Assembly: GCF_018613895.1 (NCBI RefSeq)
Contig: NZ_JAGGPH010000007.1
Location: 1-64,000 of the forward strand
DNA length: 64,000 nucleotides
Direction: 5' to 3'
Origin: Curtobacterium sp. ISL-83
GTDB taxonomy: Bacteria > Actinomycetota > Actinomycetes > Actinomycetales > Microbacteriaceae
In this document: one piece after another, positions 21,283-28,480 of the stretch
Layout: each line of letters starts with the position of its first letter
Numbering within the stretch: the first letter of the stretch is position 1
Made by a program: the position numbers and the translations under genes
Notes under the pieces: generated by a model
The model's input: only the letters and a program-made list of their open reading frames with translations
Database searches by the model: none
What the model was told of the DNA's origin: nothing

Positions 21283-21362
21283 GTCGGTGCGTCGTGCCGT
21301 CGGAGCGTCGAACCGTCGGTGCGTCGCGCCCTCAGAACGTCGCGCCGTCGGAGCGTCGGGCC
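21283..21362. repeat. 16-bp tandem repeat, 5 copies
   Basis: Units start at 21283, 21299, 21315, 21331 and 21347, with consensus GTCGGTGCGTCGCGCC and 1-4 differences per copy. The unit length is not a multiple of three and no gene is encoded. It fills the gap between the phoU terminator and the downstream kinase gene. Confidence 0.85.
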
Positions 21363-21386
21363 TCGGCCGGATGGGAGGATCGTGGC

Positions 21387-21929
21387 ATGGCTCAGGTCGC
21401 GATCGTCGTCAACGGGATGCCCGGTTCGGGCAAGAGCACGGTGGGGGCCGCCCTCGCCGAGGTGCTCGGCTGCCCCTTCCTGTCGAAGGACCGGATCAAG
21501 GAACCGCTCGCGGACATCGCGGGCCCGATGATCGACTCGCGTGCACTCGGCGGGATCGCGATGGACACGATGTGGTCCATGGCGCGGGCCGTCGAGAACG
21601 GGGTGGTCCTCGACGCCGTCTGGCTGCCGTCGCGGGACCGGGACCGCCTGGAGGCAGGGCTCGCCACCGCCGGGTCGCCGCGCGTCGTCGAGGTGTGGTG
21701 CGACGTCGACCGCGCGACCGCCGAGGACCGGCTACGGGATCGCTACGACCCCGGTACCGTGCCGCTGCGACACGAGGTGCACGGAGAGCTGGCCGACGTC
21801 CTCGCGTTCTGGGACGAGCACGGTGTCGACGCCGGCCCCATCGGTGTCACGCCCGTGGTGCGCGTCGACACGACGCAGCCGTACGACGTCGGGGTGCTCG
21901 TGCAGGAGATCGCTGCGCACTTCGTCTGA
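21387..21929 (+). CDS. P-loop kinase-like protein (AAA_33)
   Basis: A 180-aa P-loop NTPase. Walker A is GMPGSGKST (about residues 10-18), followed by PFLSKDRIKE, a typical nucleotide-kinase substrate region, and a lid region with RDRYDPG. It belongs to the AAA_33/zeta-like group of small-molecule kinases; the substrate is unknown. The ATG at 21387 follows GGGAGGAT. No antitoxin partner is visible, so a toxin role is unsupported. Confidence 0.82.
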   Translation: MAQVAIVVNGMPGSGKSTVGAALAEVLGCPFLSKDRIKEPLADIAGPMIDSRALGGIAMDTMWSMARAVENGVVLDAVWLPSRDRDRLEAGLATAGSPRVVEVWCDVDRATAEDRLRDRYDPGTVPLRHEVHGELADVLAFWDEHGVDAGPIGVTPVVRVDTTQPYDVGVLVQEIAAHFV

Positions 21930-21964
21930 CCGCTGCGCCCGCGCGGAGGCACCGTGACACCGCG

Positions 21965-21992
21965 GCGAAACATCACACTCCGAATGTTTTGC
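21965..21992. promoter_or_regulatory. AT-rich inverted repeat, possible operator
   Basis: GCGAAACAT-N10-ATGTTTTGC, 8 of 9 positions paired, about 60 nt before the secreted-protein start. It is a local AT-rich patch in GC-rich DNA, consistent with a repressor site; the regulator is unknown. Confidence 0.4.
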
Positions 21993-22050
21993 AGCCGACC
22001 AGGCACACTCCTCGCTGCGGCACATCGCCGCAACGAGAAGGAGCACACCC

Positions 22051-22743
22051 ATGAAGACCCCTCGACCCATCCTGGCCGTCCTCGCCGGTGGGACCCTCGC
22101 CGGTGCGATCGCCCTCGGTTCCGCCGTGCCCGCCTCCGCTGCCACCCTGTCCCTCGGGGCCGCGGGCATCGTGAACACCGCGAGCACCGGCACCAGCACC
22201 ACGCCGACCCCGGGCATCACCGGCATCGACCGCAGCGGCGGCACCGTGGCGCTGGTCGGCACCGGCATCCCCAAGGCCTCGATCGCCATCCAGTACGGCG
22301 GCTCCACGGGGGCCATCGCCCTCGTGCAGGCGGACGGCTCGTGGCGCGCCACCTTCCGGAACGCCACGCCGAACCAGTTCACCGTGCAGCAGGGCGTCGG
22401 CGGGGTCCGCTCGCAGCCCGTCACGTGGCGCGTCGGCGACGCACCGATCGCCGCCGGCACCGTCACCACGCCCCCGGTCGCACCGCCGGAGACGTCCGCG
22501 CCGGCCGCGCCGGTCGTCGACGGCATCGTCCGCGAGGGCGGCCGCACGTACCTGGTGGGCTCCGGCATCGCCAACGGCTGGGTGACGGTCCGCACGACCT
22601 TCACCGGCGGCGTGATCAACGCGATCGCGGCCGACGGCACCTGGAAGGTCGACGTCACCACGGCGCGCGTCGACCTGTTCGAGGTGAGCCAGGCGGTGAA
22701 CGGCAAGCGGTCCGCCTGGACGTCGTTCGACACGCGCGCCTGA
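22051..22743 (+). CDS. Secreted protein with two Ig-like repeats
   Basis: A 230-aa exported protein. It has a Sec signal peptide (cleavage after SAVPASA, about residue 30), a Thr/Pro linker, and two similar ~80-residue beta domains. Each domain has the pattern 'TYLVGSGI/TVALVGTGI, then gly-rich strand, then ADGTW/ADGSW', as in bacterial Ig-like/adhesion domains. No enzyme motif or wall-sorting signal is seen. GAGAAGGAG precedes the ATG. Role unknown, probably cell-surface. Confidence 0.8.
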   Translation: MKTPRPILAVLAGGTLAGAIALGSAVPASAATLSLGAAGIVNTASTGTSTTPTPGITGIDRSGGTVALVGTGIPKASIAIQYGGSTGAIALVQADGSWRATFRNATPNQFTVQQGVGGVRSQPVTWRVGDAPIAAGTVTTPPVAPPETSAPAAPVVDGIVREGGRTYLVGSGIANGWVTVRTTFTGGVINAIAADGTWKVDVTTARVDLFEVSQAVNGKRSAWTSFDTRA

Positions 22744-22758
22744 CCACGAGCGCCCGGA

Positions 22759-22804
22759 ACGCGAGCGCGCCCCGTCACCGATCGGTGGCGGGGCGCGCTC
22801 GCGT
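22759..22804. terminator. Bidirectional terminator, secreted protein / gpmA
   Basis: 16-bp arms (22759-22774 with 22789-22804) plus an inner CACCGATCGGTG palindrome between convergent genes. Confidence 0.85.
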
Positions 22805-22825
22805 GCGTCTGGCGGGGAGGGCTCG

Positions 22826-23572
22826 TTACTTCTTCGCGCCCTGGGCGGCGACGGCCGCGGCACCGGCCGCAGCGGCCTCCGGGTCGAGGTAGTACGACGG
22901 CTTCGTCGGGCGGAACTCGTCGTCGAGTTCGTACACGAGCGGGATGCCCGTCGGGATGTTGAGGCCCGCGATGTCCTCGTCCGAGATGCCGTCGAGGTGC
23001 TTCACGAGCGCACGCAGCGAGTTGCCGTGCGCGGTGACGAGGACGGTCTTGCCGGCGGCGAGGTCCTTCGTGATGTCGGACTCCCAGTACGGCAGCAGTC
23101 GCTCGATGACCAGCTTGAGCGACTCCGTCCGGGGCAGCTGGTCGCCGAGGTCGGCGTACCGACGGTCACCGGCCTGCGACCACTCGGCGTCGTCGGCGAT
23201 GGGGGGCGGCGGCACGTCGAACGAGCGACGCCACTCCATGAACTGCTCTTCGCCGTACTGCTCGAGCGTCTGGGCCTTGTCCTTGCCCTGCAGGTCGCCG
23301 TAGTGCCGCTCGTTGAGGCGCCAGTCGCGCTTGACCGGCAGCCACGCCAGGTCGGCCTCGAGCAGCGCGATGTCCGCCGTCTGGATCGCACGGGTGAGGA
23401 GCGACGTGTACAGGACGTCCGGCACGATGCCCGAGCCGGAGATGAGCTCGCCGGCGCGCTTGGCCTCTTTCTCGCCGAGCTCGCTGAGTCGGACGTCGAC
23501 CCAGCCGGTGAACAGGTTCTTCTGGTTCCAGTCACTGTTGCCGTGACGGAGCAGGACGAGCGTGGAGGTCAT
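22826..23572 (-). CDS. gpmA: 2,3-bisphosphoglycerate-dependent phosphoglycerate mutase
   Basis: A 248-aa glycolytic/gluconeogenic mutase interconverting 3- and 2-phosphoglycerate. The phospho-His motif [18 protein letters not shown] (His10), ERHYGDLQG and the second catalytic TAHGNSLRA are present. The C-terminus is an Ala-rich tail. The ATG at 23572 lies 7 nt after TAGACT (23579-23584), so it is predicted leaderless. Proximity to senX3-regX3 mirrors the mycobacterial order. Confidence 0.96.
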   Translation of the reverse strand: MTSTLVLLRHGNSDWNQKNLFTGWVDVRLSELGEKEAKRAGELISGSGIVPDVLYTSLLTRAIQTADIALLEADLAWLPVKRDWRLNERHYGDLQGKDKAQTLEQYGEEQFMEWRRSFDVPPPPIADDAEWSQAGDRRYADLGDQLPRTESLKLVIERLLPYWESDITKDLAAGKTVLVTAHGNSLRALVKHLDGISDEDIAGLNIPTGIPLVYELDDEFRPTKPSYYLDPEAAAAGAAAVAAQGAKK

Positions 23573-23616
23573 GCCGGGAGTCTACCGAGGCCCACCCGGC
23601 CCGTACCCTGGTCAGC

Positions 23617-24393
23617 ATGCCCATCGGGAACGTGACACGCGGCACGACGGGCCACAACCGCCTCCGTCGCGTGGACCGGTGGATCGCGTCACTCCCGGTG
23701 CTCCGGGGCACCGACGACCCGCTCGTCGCGGACGTCGGCTACGGTGCCTCCCCGACCACCACGCTCGAGTTGCGGGACCGCCTGGCGCGCGTCCGACCCG
23801 ACGTCGAGGTGACCGGGATCGAGATCGAACCGTCGCGGGTCGCGGTGGCGAACGCCGGGACGCGCGACGGCGTGACCTTCCGCCTGGGCGGGTTCGAGAC
23901 ACCCACCCCCGGAGGCCGCCGGCCCGCGGTGATCCGCGCCTTCAACGTCCTGAGGCAGTACGACGAGTCCGAGGTGGTCGCGTCGTGGCGGGTCATGCAG
24001 GACCGTCTGCAGCCGGGTGGTGCCCTGGTCGAGGGCACCTGCAACGAGGTCGGCCGGGTCGCCTCGTGGGTGACGCTCGACGACGTCGCGCCGCGGACGT
24101 TCACCGTCTCGCTGCGGCTCACCGGGCTCGACGTCCCCTCGGTCGTGGCCGAGCGGTTGCCGAAGGCGTTGATCCACCGGAACGTGCCCGGGGAGCGGGT
24201 GCACGCGTTCCTCCGCGACCTCGACCTGGCGTGGGCGGTGGCGGCGCCGCTCGGCACGTACGGCCCGCGGCAGCGGTGGATCGCGGCCGTCGGTGGGATG
24301 CGCGAGCGCGGGTGGCCGGTGCTGCACGGGGTGGGCCGGTGGCGGCTCGGGGAGCTCAGCGTGCCGTGGGAGGCCGTCGCCCCGTCGTCGTGA
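23617..24393 (+). CDS. Class I SAM-dependent methyltransferase
   Basis: A 258-aa protein with a Rossmann methyltransferase core: motif I VADVGYGASPTTTLELRDRL, then VTGIEIEPSRV (acidic end of strand 2) and IRAFNVLRQY (strand 4). The substrate is not recognisable. A TACCCT -10-like hexamer (23604-23609) ends 8 nt before the ATG. It is divergent from gpmA and convergent with ygfZ across the CGTCTC repeat cluster. Confidence 0.82.
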   Translation: MPIGNVTRGTTGHNRLRRVDRWIASLPVLRGTDDPLVADVGYGASPTTTLELRDRLARVRPDVEVTGIEIEPSRVAVANAGTRDGVTFRLGGFETPTPGGRRPAVIRAFNVLRQYDESEVVASWRVMQDRLQPGGALVEGTCNEVGRVASWVTLDDVAPRTFTVSLRLTGLDVPSVVAERLPKALIHRNVPGERVHAFLRDLDLAWAVAAPLGTYGPRQRWIAAVGGMRERGWPVLHGVGRWRLGELSVPWEAVAPSS

Positions 24394-24420
24394 CGGGCCC
24401 GGGGGTGGGGCGGGCTGGGC

Positions 24421-24546
24421 TGACACGCCCCCGTCTCCGCGGAACACGTTCGAGTCCCCGAGACGCACCCGAATACGGCGGCGTCTCACACGGAACACGG
24501 CGTCTCACCGAGACGGGGGCGTCTCGCCGAGACGGGGGCGTCTCGG
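24421..24546. repeat. CGTCTC/GAGACG palindrome cluster A
   Basis: Eight CGTCTC or GAGACG hexamers in about 115 bp, ending with two near-identical 20-bp units (GAGACGGGGGCGTCTC core) that can fold as stacked hairpins. It lies between convergent genes and probably also ends transcription. Confidence 0.8.
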
Positions 24547-24551
24547 CCGGA

Positions 24552-25637
24552 CTACGAGCGGCGGACGGCGCCGAGCCGCGGCAAGCGCGGGACGTTGGCG
24601 GTCGCGCCGGCCTCGGGCGGGACGATGACCTCTTGCGTCGCGGCCACGACCACGTCGTCCGCGAGCAACTGCAGCGTCGCCGTCGGGTCGAGGGAACGCT
24701 TCACGACCGCGAGACCGATCGGACCGAGCTCGTGGTGGACGGCCGAGGCGGACAGCCGCCCGACCTCCTTGTCGTCGAGCAGCACCGGCGTCCCGGGGGC
24801 AGGCAGCACCGCGTCGGAGCCGTCCAGGTGCAGCATCACCACGCGACGCGGCGGGTGGCCGAGGTTGTGGACCTTCGCGACGGTCTCCTGCCCGCGGTAG
24901 CAGCCCTTCGACAGGTGCACGGCGGAACGGAGCCAGTCGAGCTCGTGCGGGATGGTCCGCTCGTCGACGTCACCCAGTGCCGGACGCCACGCGGCGATCC
25001 GCAGCGCCTCGATCGCGAGCAGCCCCGCGGCCGGTTCGTCGGACGCCGCGATCGCACCCGCGGTGCCGGGGGTGACCACGGCGATGCGGAGGGTCCAGTC
25101 GGAGCCGGGATGGGCCTCCAGGTCGGCGTAGCCCCACCCGCCGGGCGTGACGGACGACCAGGGGTCGACCCACTCGGTGAGTGGCGCGTCGGGCAGGTCG
25201 ACCGCTGCGAACGGCGCCGCGGCGCCGAACCAGCCGAGCGTCACGAACTCCGAGGAGCGGTCCGTGACCTCCACCCGGAGCATGAAGCGCATCGAGTCGA
25301 GCCACGCGGCGAGCGGTGCGGCGTCGGTCGGCTCGGTGAGCAGCCACGTCGTCGACCCGTCGTCGACGACGCGTGCTGCGTGTTCGACCCGGCCGGACTG
25401 GTCGAGCACGAGCGTCTCGGTCGAGACGCCCGGCGCGAGACCGAGCAGCAGTTGCGACGTGATCGAGTTGAGCCAGGACAGCCGGTCCGGCCCGGAGACC
25501 GTCACGACGCCCAGGCCGAGTTCGACGACGGCGCGGCCCCGCGCGAGCAGTCGCTGCTCGCCGAGCGGGTTGCCGAAGTGTGCGGCGGGACCGAGATCGG
25601 ACGCCACGAACCCGTCGCGAGCTGCGAACGCCGACAT
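24552..25637 (-). CDS. ygfZ: YgfZ/GcvT-domain folate-binding protein
   Basis: A 361-aa protein of the YgfZ family, folate-dependent helper proteins for Fe-S cluster enzymes. The C-terminal signature KGCYRGQETVAK is intact, with the conserved Cys, and the GcvT-like fold covers the protein (VTVSGPDRLSWLNSITSQ near the N-terminus). The ATG at 25637 shares its A with the TGA stop of the nitrobindin gene (TGATG), so the two are translationally coupled. Confidence 0.92.
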   Translation of the reverse strand: MSAFAARDGFVASDLGPAAHFGNPLGEQRLLARGRAVVELGLGVVTVSGPDRLSWLNSITSQLLLGLAPGVSTETLVLDQSGRVEHAARVVDDGSTTWLLTEPTDAAPLAAWLDSMRFMLRVEVTDRSSEFVTLGWFGAAAPFAAVDLPDAPLTEWVDPWSSVTPGGWGYADLEAHPGSDWTLRIAVVTPGTAGAIAASDEPAAGLLAIEALRIAAWRPALGDVDERTIPHELDWLRSAVHLSKGCYRGQETVAKVHNLGHPPRRVVMLHLDGSDAVLPAPGTPVLLDDKEVGRLSASAVHHELGPIGLAVVKRSLDPTATLQLLADDVVVAATQEVIVPPEAGATANVPRLPRLGAVRRS

Positions 25638-26239
25638 CAGTCGACCTTCGCGAGCTGCCCCGAGGCGTGCGAGGTGAGTTCCCGGCCGAGCGCGGCGATG
25701 TCCCACGCCCAGAAGAGCTTGCCCTCGACCAGGCCGTACAGCCGGGTCGCGGCCGAGTAGTCCTTGGCGTTCGGCGAGCGGAGCACGGCGTCGGTGGCCA
25801 GGTCGATGCGGCCCTTGAGCACGCGCCCGACGTACAGCTCGTTGACCCCGGTCGGGTGGATGATCGCGGCCTCGACGTCGAAGCCGTCCGCCGCGTTCCG
25901 CAGGGACTCGACGCTCGCGGTCGTGCTGAAGGGCGCAGGGCCCTCGCCGAGGAGCATCCCCGGGCCCCGGTCACCCGGCTCGACGGGACGGTCGATGCGC
26001 CAGTAGCCCATCTCCGCCGCCAACGGGGTGTGCTCGTCGTCGAGCAACCACGTCGTGGACGAGTAGTTCAGGTACGGCAGGCCGTCGTGGCTGAAGCTCA
26101 CGCGCTGGCCGAACTCGTACTTGCGGGGTTCTTCGTCGTCGCCGACGGGGTACTCGACGACACCGGTGCCTTCCCAGACGCCGACGAGCCAGGAGAGTGG
26201 GACGAGTTCCGGGGCGAGGCCCTCGGGCAGTTCGATCAA
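25637..26239 (-). CDS. Nitrobindin-type heme/FABP-like protein
   Basis: A 200-aa beta-barrel protein of the FABP-like nitrobindin family (THAP4 C-terminal-like), with the conserved GVWEGTG at residues 20-26 and HPTGVNELYVG later. Relatives bind heme and isomerise peroxynitrite to nitrate. The start is TTG (26237-26239), overlapping the stop of a 38-aa upstream gene; no other start fits. Downstream it is coupled to ygfZ. Confidence 0.88.
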   Translation of the reverse strand: MIELPEGLAPELVPLSWLVGVWEGTGVVEYPVGDDEEPRKYEFGQRVSFSHDGLPYLNYSSTTWLLDDEHTPLAAEMGYWRIDRPVEPGDRGPGMLLGEGPAPFSTTASVESLRNAADGFDVEAAIIHPTGVNELYVGRVLKGRIDLATDAVLRSPNAKDYSAATRLYGLVEGKLFWAWDIAALGRELTSHASGQLAKVD

Positions 26240-26352
26240 CGCTGGCCCTTGAAGAGCTTCACGACGACGGTCACCGAGACGAAGGCGATCGCGAGCGACG
26301 CCAGGCCCAGGAGACCGACGTAGAACAACTCGAGCGGGAGCAGCGAATCCAT
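26236..26352 (-). CDS. 38-aa membrane peptide
   Basis: A short open frame encoding one hydrophobic helix (about residues 9-31; LFYVGLLGLASLAIAFVSVT) with a basic KLFKGQR tail. Two things support it as a gene. First, a TAGACT -10 hexamer (26359-26364) lies exactly 7 nt before the ATG, as at other leaderless genes here. Second, its TGA overlaps the TTG start of the nitrobindin gene, as in a coupled operon. Function is unknown; a small partner or anchor is possible. Confidence 0.72.
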   Translation of the reverse strand: MDSLLPLELFYVGLLGLASLAIAFVSVTVVVKLFKGQR

Positions 26353-26375
26353 GCCCCGAGTCTACGCGGCTCGGC

Positions 26376-26669
26376 TCAACGCACCAGGAGCACCACGGCG
26401 GTGACCAGCACGACGACGAACGCTCCGGACGCGGCGGTGCTGATCCGTTCCACCAGACCGTCCTTCGTCGCGGTGATGAGCTGGAGCACGAAGCTCACGA
26501 GCACGCAGAGGACGAACACGAGCAGGAGCCAGGCGAACGAGTTGCGCTGGGTGAGTGCGAGGACGAGCACTGCGCCGACGACGGCCAGCACCCAGACCGG
26601 CAGGACGGACGTCAGCCGGAGGCGGCGCTGGTCGGTGGGCTGCACGGGCTCGGTCACGCGCTCCATCAT
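26376..26669 (-). CDS. Small membrane protein
   Basis: A 97-aa (or 96-aa, from the adjacent ATG at 26666) protein with three predicted membrane helices (about 24-39, 44-62, 76-96) and a charged ATKDGLVER loop. It is not recognised. No clear Shine-Dalgarno is seen. It lies upstream of the nitrobindin operon on the same strand. Confidence 0.65.
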   Translation of the reverse strand: MMERVTEPVQPTDQRRLRLTSVLPVWVLAVVGAVLVLALTQRNSFAWLLLVFVLCVLVSFVLQLITATKDGLVERISTAASGAFVVVLVTAVVLLVR

Positions 26670-26762
26670 GACAGCAGCACGTCCGGAGCGCCCCGCTCGC
26701 CGGTGGGACCGCCCGGAGCCGGGACCGCCCGCGGTGGGCGCCGTCCGTCGGGTCGGCGCCGG

Positions 26763-26837
26763 GCCACGTCCGACTGGTCCGCGCGGGGCACCGTCCGCCT
26801 GGTCCGCGGGGTGCACCGTCCGCCTGGTCGGCAGGGC
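26763..26837. repeat. 25-bp tandem repeat, 3 copies
   Basis: Copies start at 26763, 26788 and 26813, with core CACCGTCCGCCTGGTC. It lies in the divergent spacer between a small membrane gene and glnR, upstream of the glnR -10. Confidence 0.8.
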
Positions 26838-26893
26838 CGTTCCCGAGCATCACTAGGATGTGTGCACGACGTCCCCCACGTTCTGGAGGTCCT

Positions 26894-27577
26894 GTGGCCC
26901 AGCTCCTGGTACTCACCTCTGCCGCGCCCGGCGACGTCCTGCCGAGTCTCGGACTCCTGAGCCACCGGATCCGCCACGTCCCCGCCGAGGCCGCCCAGCT
27001 CATCAACGCTCCGCAGAGCGACCTGATGTTCGTGGACGCCCGCACGGACCTCGCGAGCGCGAAGGCCCTCTGCAAGATCCTCGCGTCGAGCGGCTCGACC
27101 ACCCCGATCATCCTCGTCGTCACCGAAGGTGGGCTCACCGCGGTGACGAGCGAGTGGAACGTCGAGGACGTCGTGCTCGAGACCGCCGGGCCTGCCGAGG
27201 TCGACGCCCGCATCCGGCTGAGCGCGGGTCGCGCCACGAAGAACCAGTCCAGTCCGAAGATCCAGGCCTCCGGCGTCGTCATCGACGAGGCCAGCTACTC
27301 GGCGAAGGTCCGCGGGCGGCCGCTCGACCTCACCTTCAAGGAGTTCGAACTCCTCCGCTTCTTCGCCACGCACCCGTCGCGGGTCTTCACGCGCGAGCAG
27401 CTGCTCAGCGAGGTCTGGGGGTACGACTACTTCGGCGGCACCCGCACGGTCGACGTGCACGTCCGCCGGTTGCGCGCCAAGCTCGGCGACCTCGAGTCGC
27501 TCATCGGCACGGTCCGGAACGTCGGCTACCGCTTCAACGTCTACGACGACGAGGCCGACCGGCTGTCGGCCCAGTAG
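26894..27577 (+). CDS. glnR: GlnR-type orphan response regulator
   Basis: A 227-aa OmpR-family regulator. The receiver-like domain (about 1-115) keeps an Asp (MFVDAR, Asp48) but lacks the usual acidic pocket (no DD near the N-terminus), as in GlnR, where the site supports dimerisation rather than phosphorylation. The winged-helix domain (about 135-225) is typical ([33 protein letters not shown]). It likely controls nitrogen assimilation. The GTG at 26894 follows TGGAGGT; a TAGGAT -10 hexamer is at 26854-26859. It overlaps mshD by one base. Confidence 0.9.
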   Translation: MAQLLVLTSAAPGDVLPSLGLLSHRIRHVPAEAAQLINAPQSDLMFVDARTDLASAKALCKILASSGSTTPIILVVTEGGLTAVTSEWNVEDVVLETAGPAEVDARIRLSAGRATKNQSSPKIQASGVVIDEASYSAKVRGRPLDLTFKEFELLRFFATHPSRVFTREQLLSEVWGYDYFGGTRTVDVHVRRLRAKLGDLESLIGTVRNVGYRFNVYDDEADRLSAQ

Positions 27578-28395
27578 TGGTCGCGCTCGAGCAGTTCACC
27601 GTCATGGGTGAACCGCGCGCCTTCTCCGACCAGACCCTGGTCGACGTGCGCGCGGGTCGCGCCACCGTCATCGGAGACGACCGCGGTGTCGCCGTGGTGC
27701 GCGGCGGGGAGCTCGAACTGGTCGTCAGCCTGGAGGCGCGTGGCCAGGGCCTCGGGACCGCGCTCGTCACACGGGCGCTCGGCCCGGACGACGCGCCCGG
27801 CGTTGCGCCGACCCTCGCGTGGGCACACGGGGACCACCCCGCTGCCCGGGCACTGGCGGCACGCTTCGGTTGGTCGCCTGTCCGCACGCTCCTGCAGCTC
27901 CGCGCCCCGATCGCCACCGTCGCCCCCGACCCCGCAGCGCCCGACGGGTACGCCCTGTCGTCGTTCCGCGCCGGCGACCCCGCGGACGAAGCAGACTGGC
28001 TCGCGCTCAACGCCGCCGCCTTCGCCCATCACCCGGAGCAGGGCCGGATGACGTTGGAGGACCTGCGCGCCCGCGAGGCCGACGCGTGGTTCTCCGGGGA
28101 CGACCTGCTCCTGCTCCGCGATGCCGCGGGCGACCTGGCGGGGTCGTGCTGGCTCAAGGTCGAGGACGGCATCGGCGAGTTCTACGCCGTGGCCGTGCGG
28201 CCCGACCTGCAGGGGCACGGACTCGGCGGCGTGCTCATGCGTGCCGGGGCCGCGCGGTTGGCCGGTCGCGGCCTGTCGGCGGCGGCGCTCTACGTCGAGG
28301 GGGACAACGAGCCGGCGCTGGCGCTGTACCGGCGGTCCGGGTTCGAGCAGTACGCGATCGACGTGCAGTACGCCGCGCCGCCGGCTGGTTCGTAG
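27577..28395 (+). CDS. mshD: Mycothiol synthase MshD
   Basis: A 272-aa protein with two tandem GNAT domains. The C-terminal one is active-type ([32 protein letters not shown]); the N-terminal one is degenerate ([12 protein letters not shown]). It acetylates Cys-GlcN-inositol in the last step of mycothiol synthesis, the main actinobacterial thiol. The GTG start (27577-27579) shares a G with the glnR TAG. The glnR-mshD-pst neighbourhood matches mycobacteria. Confidence 0.92.
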   Translation: MVALEQFTVMGEPRAFSDQTLVDVRAGRATVIGDDRGVAVVRGGELELVVSLEARGQGLGTALVTRALGPDDAPGVAPTLAWAHGDHPAARALAARFGWSPVRTLLQLRAPIATVAPDPAAPDGYALSSFRAGDPADEADWLALNAAAFAHHPEQGRMTLEDLRAREADAWFSGDDLLLLRDAAGDLAGSCWLKVEDGIGEFYAVAVRPDLQGHGLGGVLMRAGAARLAGRGLSAAALYVEGDNEPALALYRRSGFEQYAIDVQYAAPPAGS

Positions 28396-28409
28396 TCCAC
28401 ACGGCACCC

Positions 28410-28431
28410 GTTCACCTCCGGTTTCCACAGG
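28410..28431 (+). promoter_or_regulatory. Possible two-unit PHO box before ppk
   Basis: Two abutting 11-nt units (GTTCACCTCCG at 28410, GTTTCCACAGG at 28421). They resemble the pstS repeats but the second is degenerate. They lie 38 nt before the ppk -10 hexamer CAGGAT. Confidence 0.4.
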
Positions 28432-28480
28432 AGCCACCTCCTGCCCGCCTGTCGGAGGGACCGGGTGGCAGGATGTGGGG

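Noticed and set aside
21387..21929. Zeta-type toxin of a toxin-antitoxin pair
   Set aside because: No small antitoxin gene is adjacent; the P-loop alone does not separate toxins from metabolic kinases.
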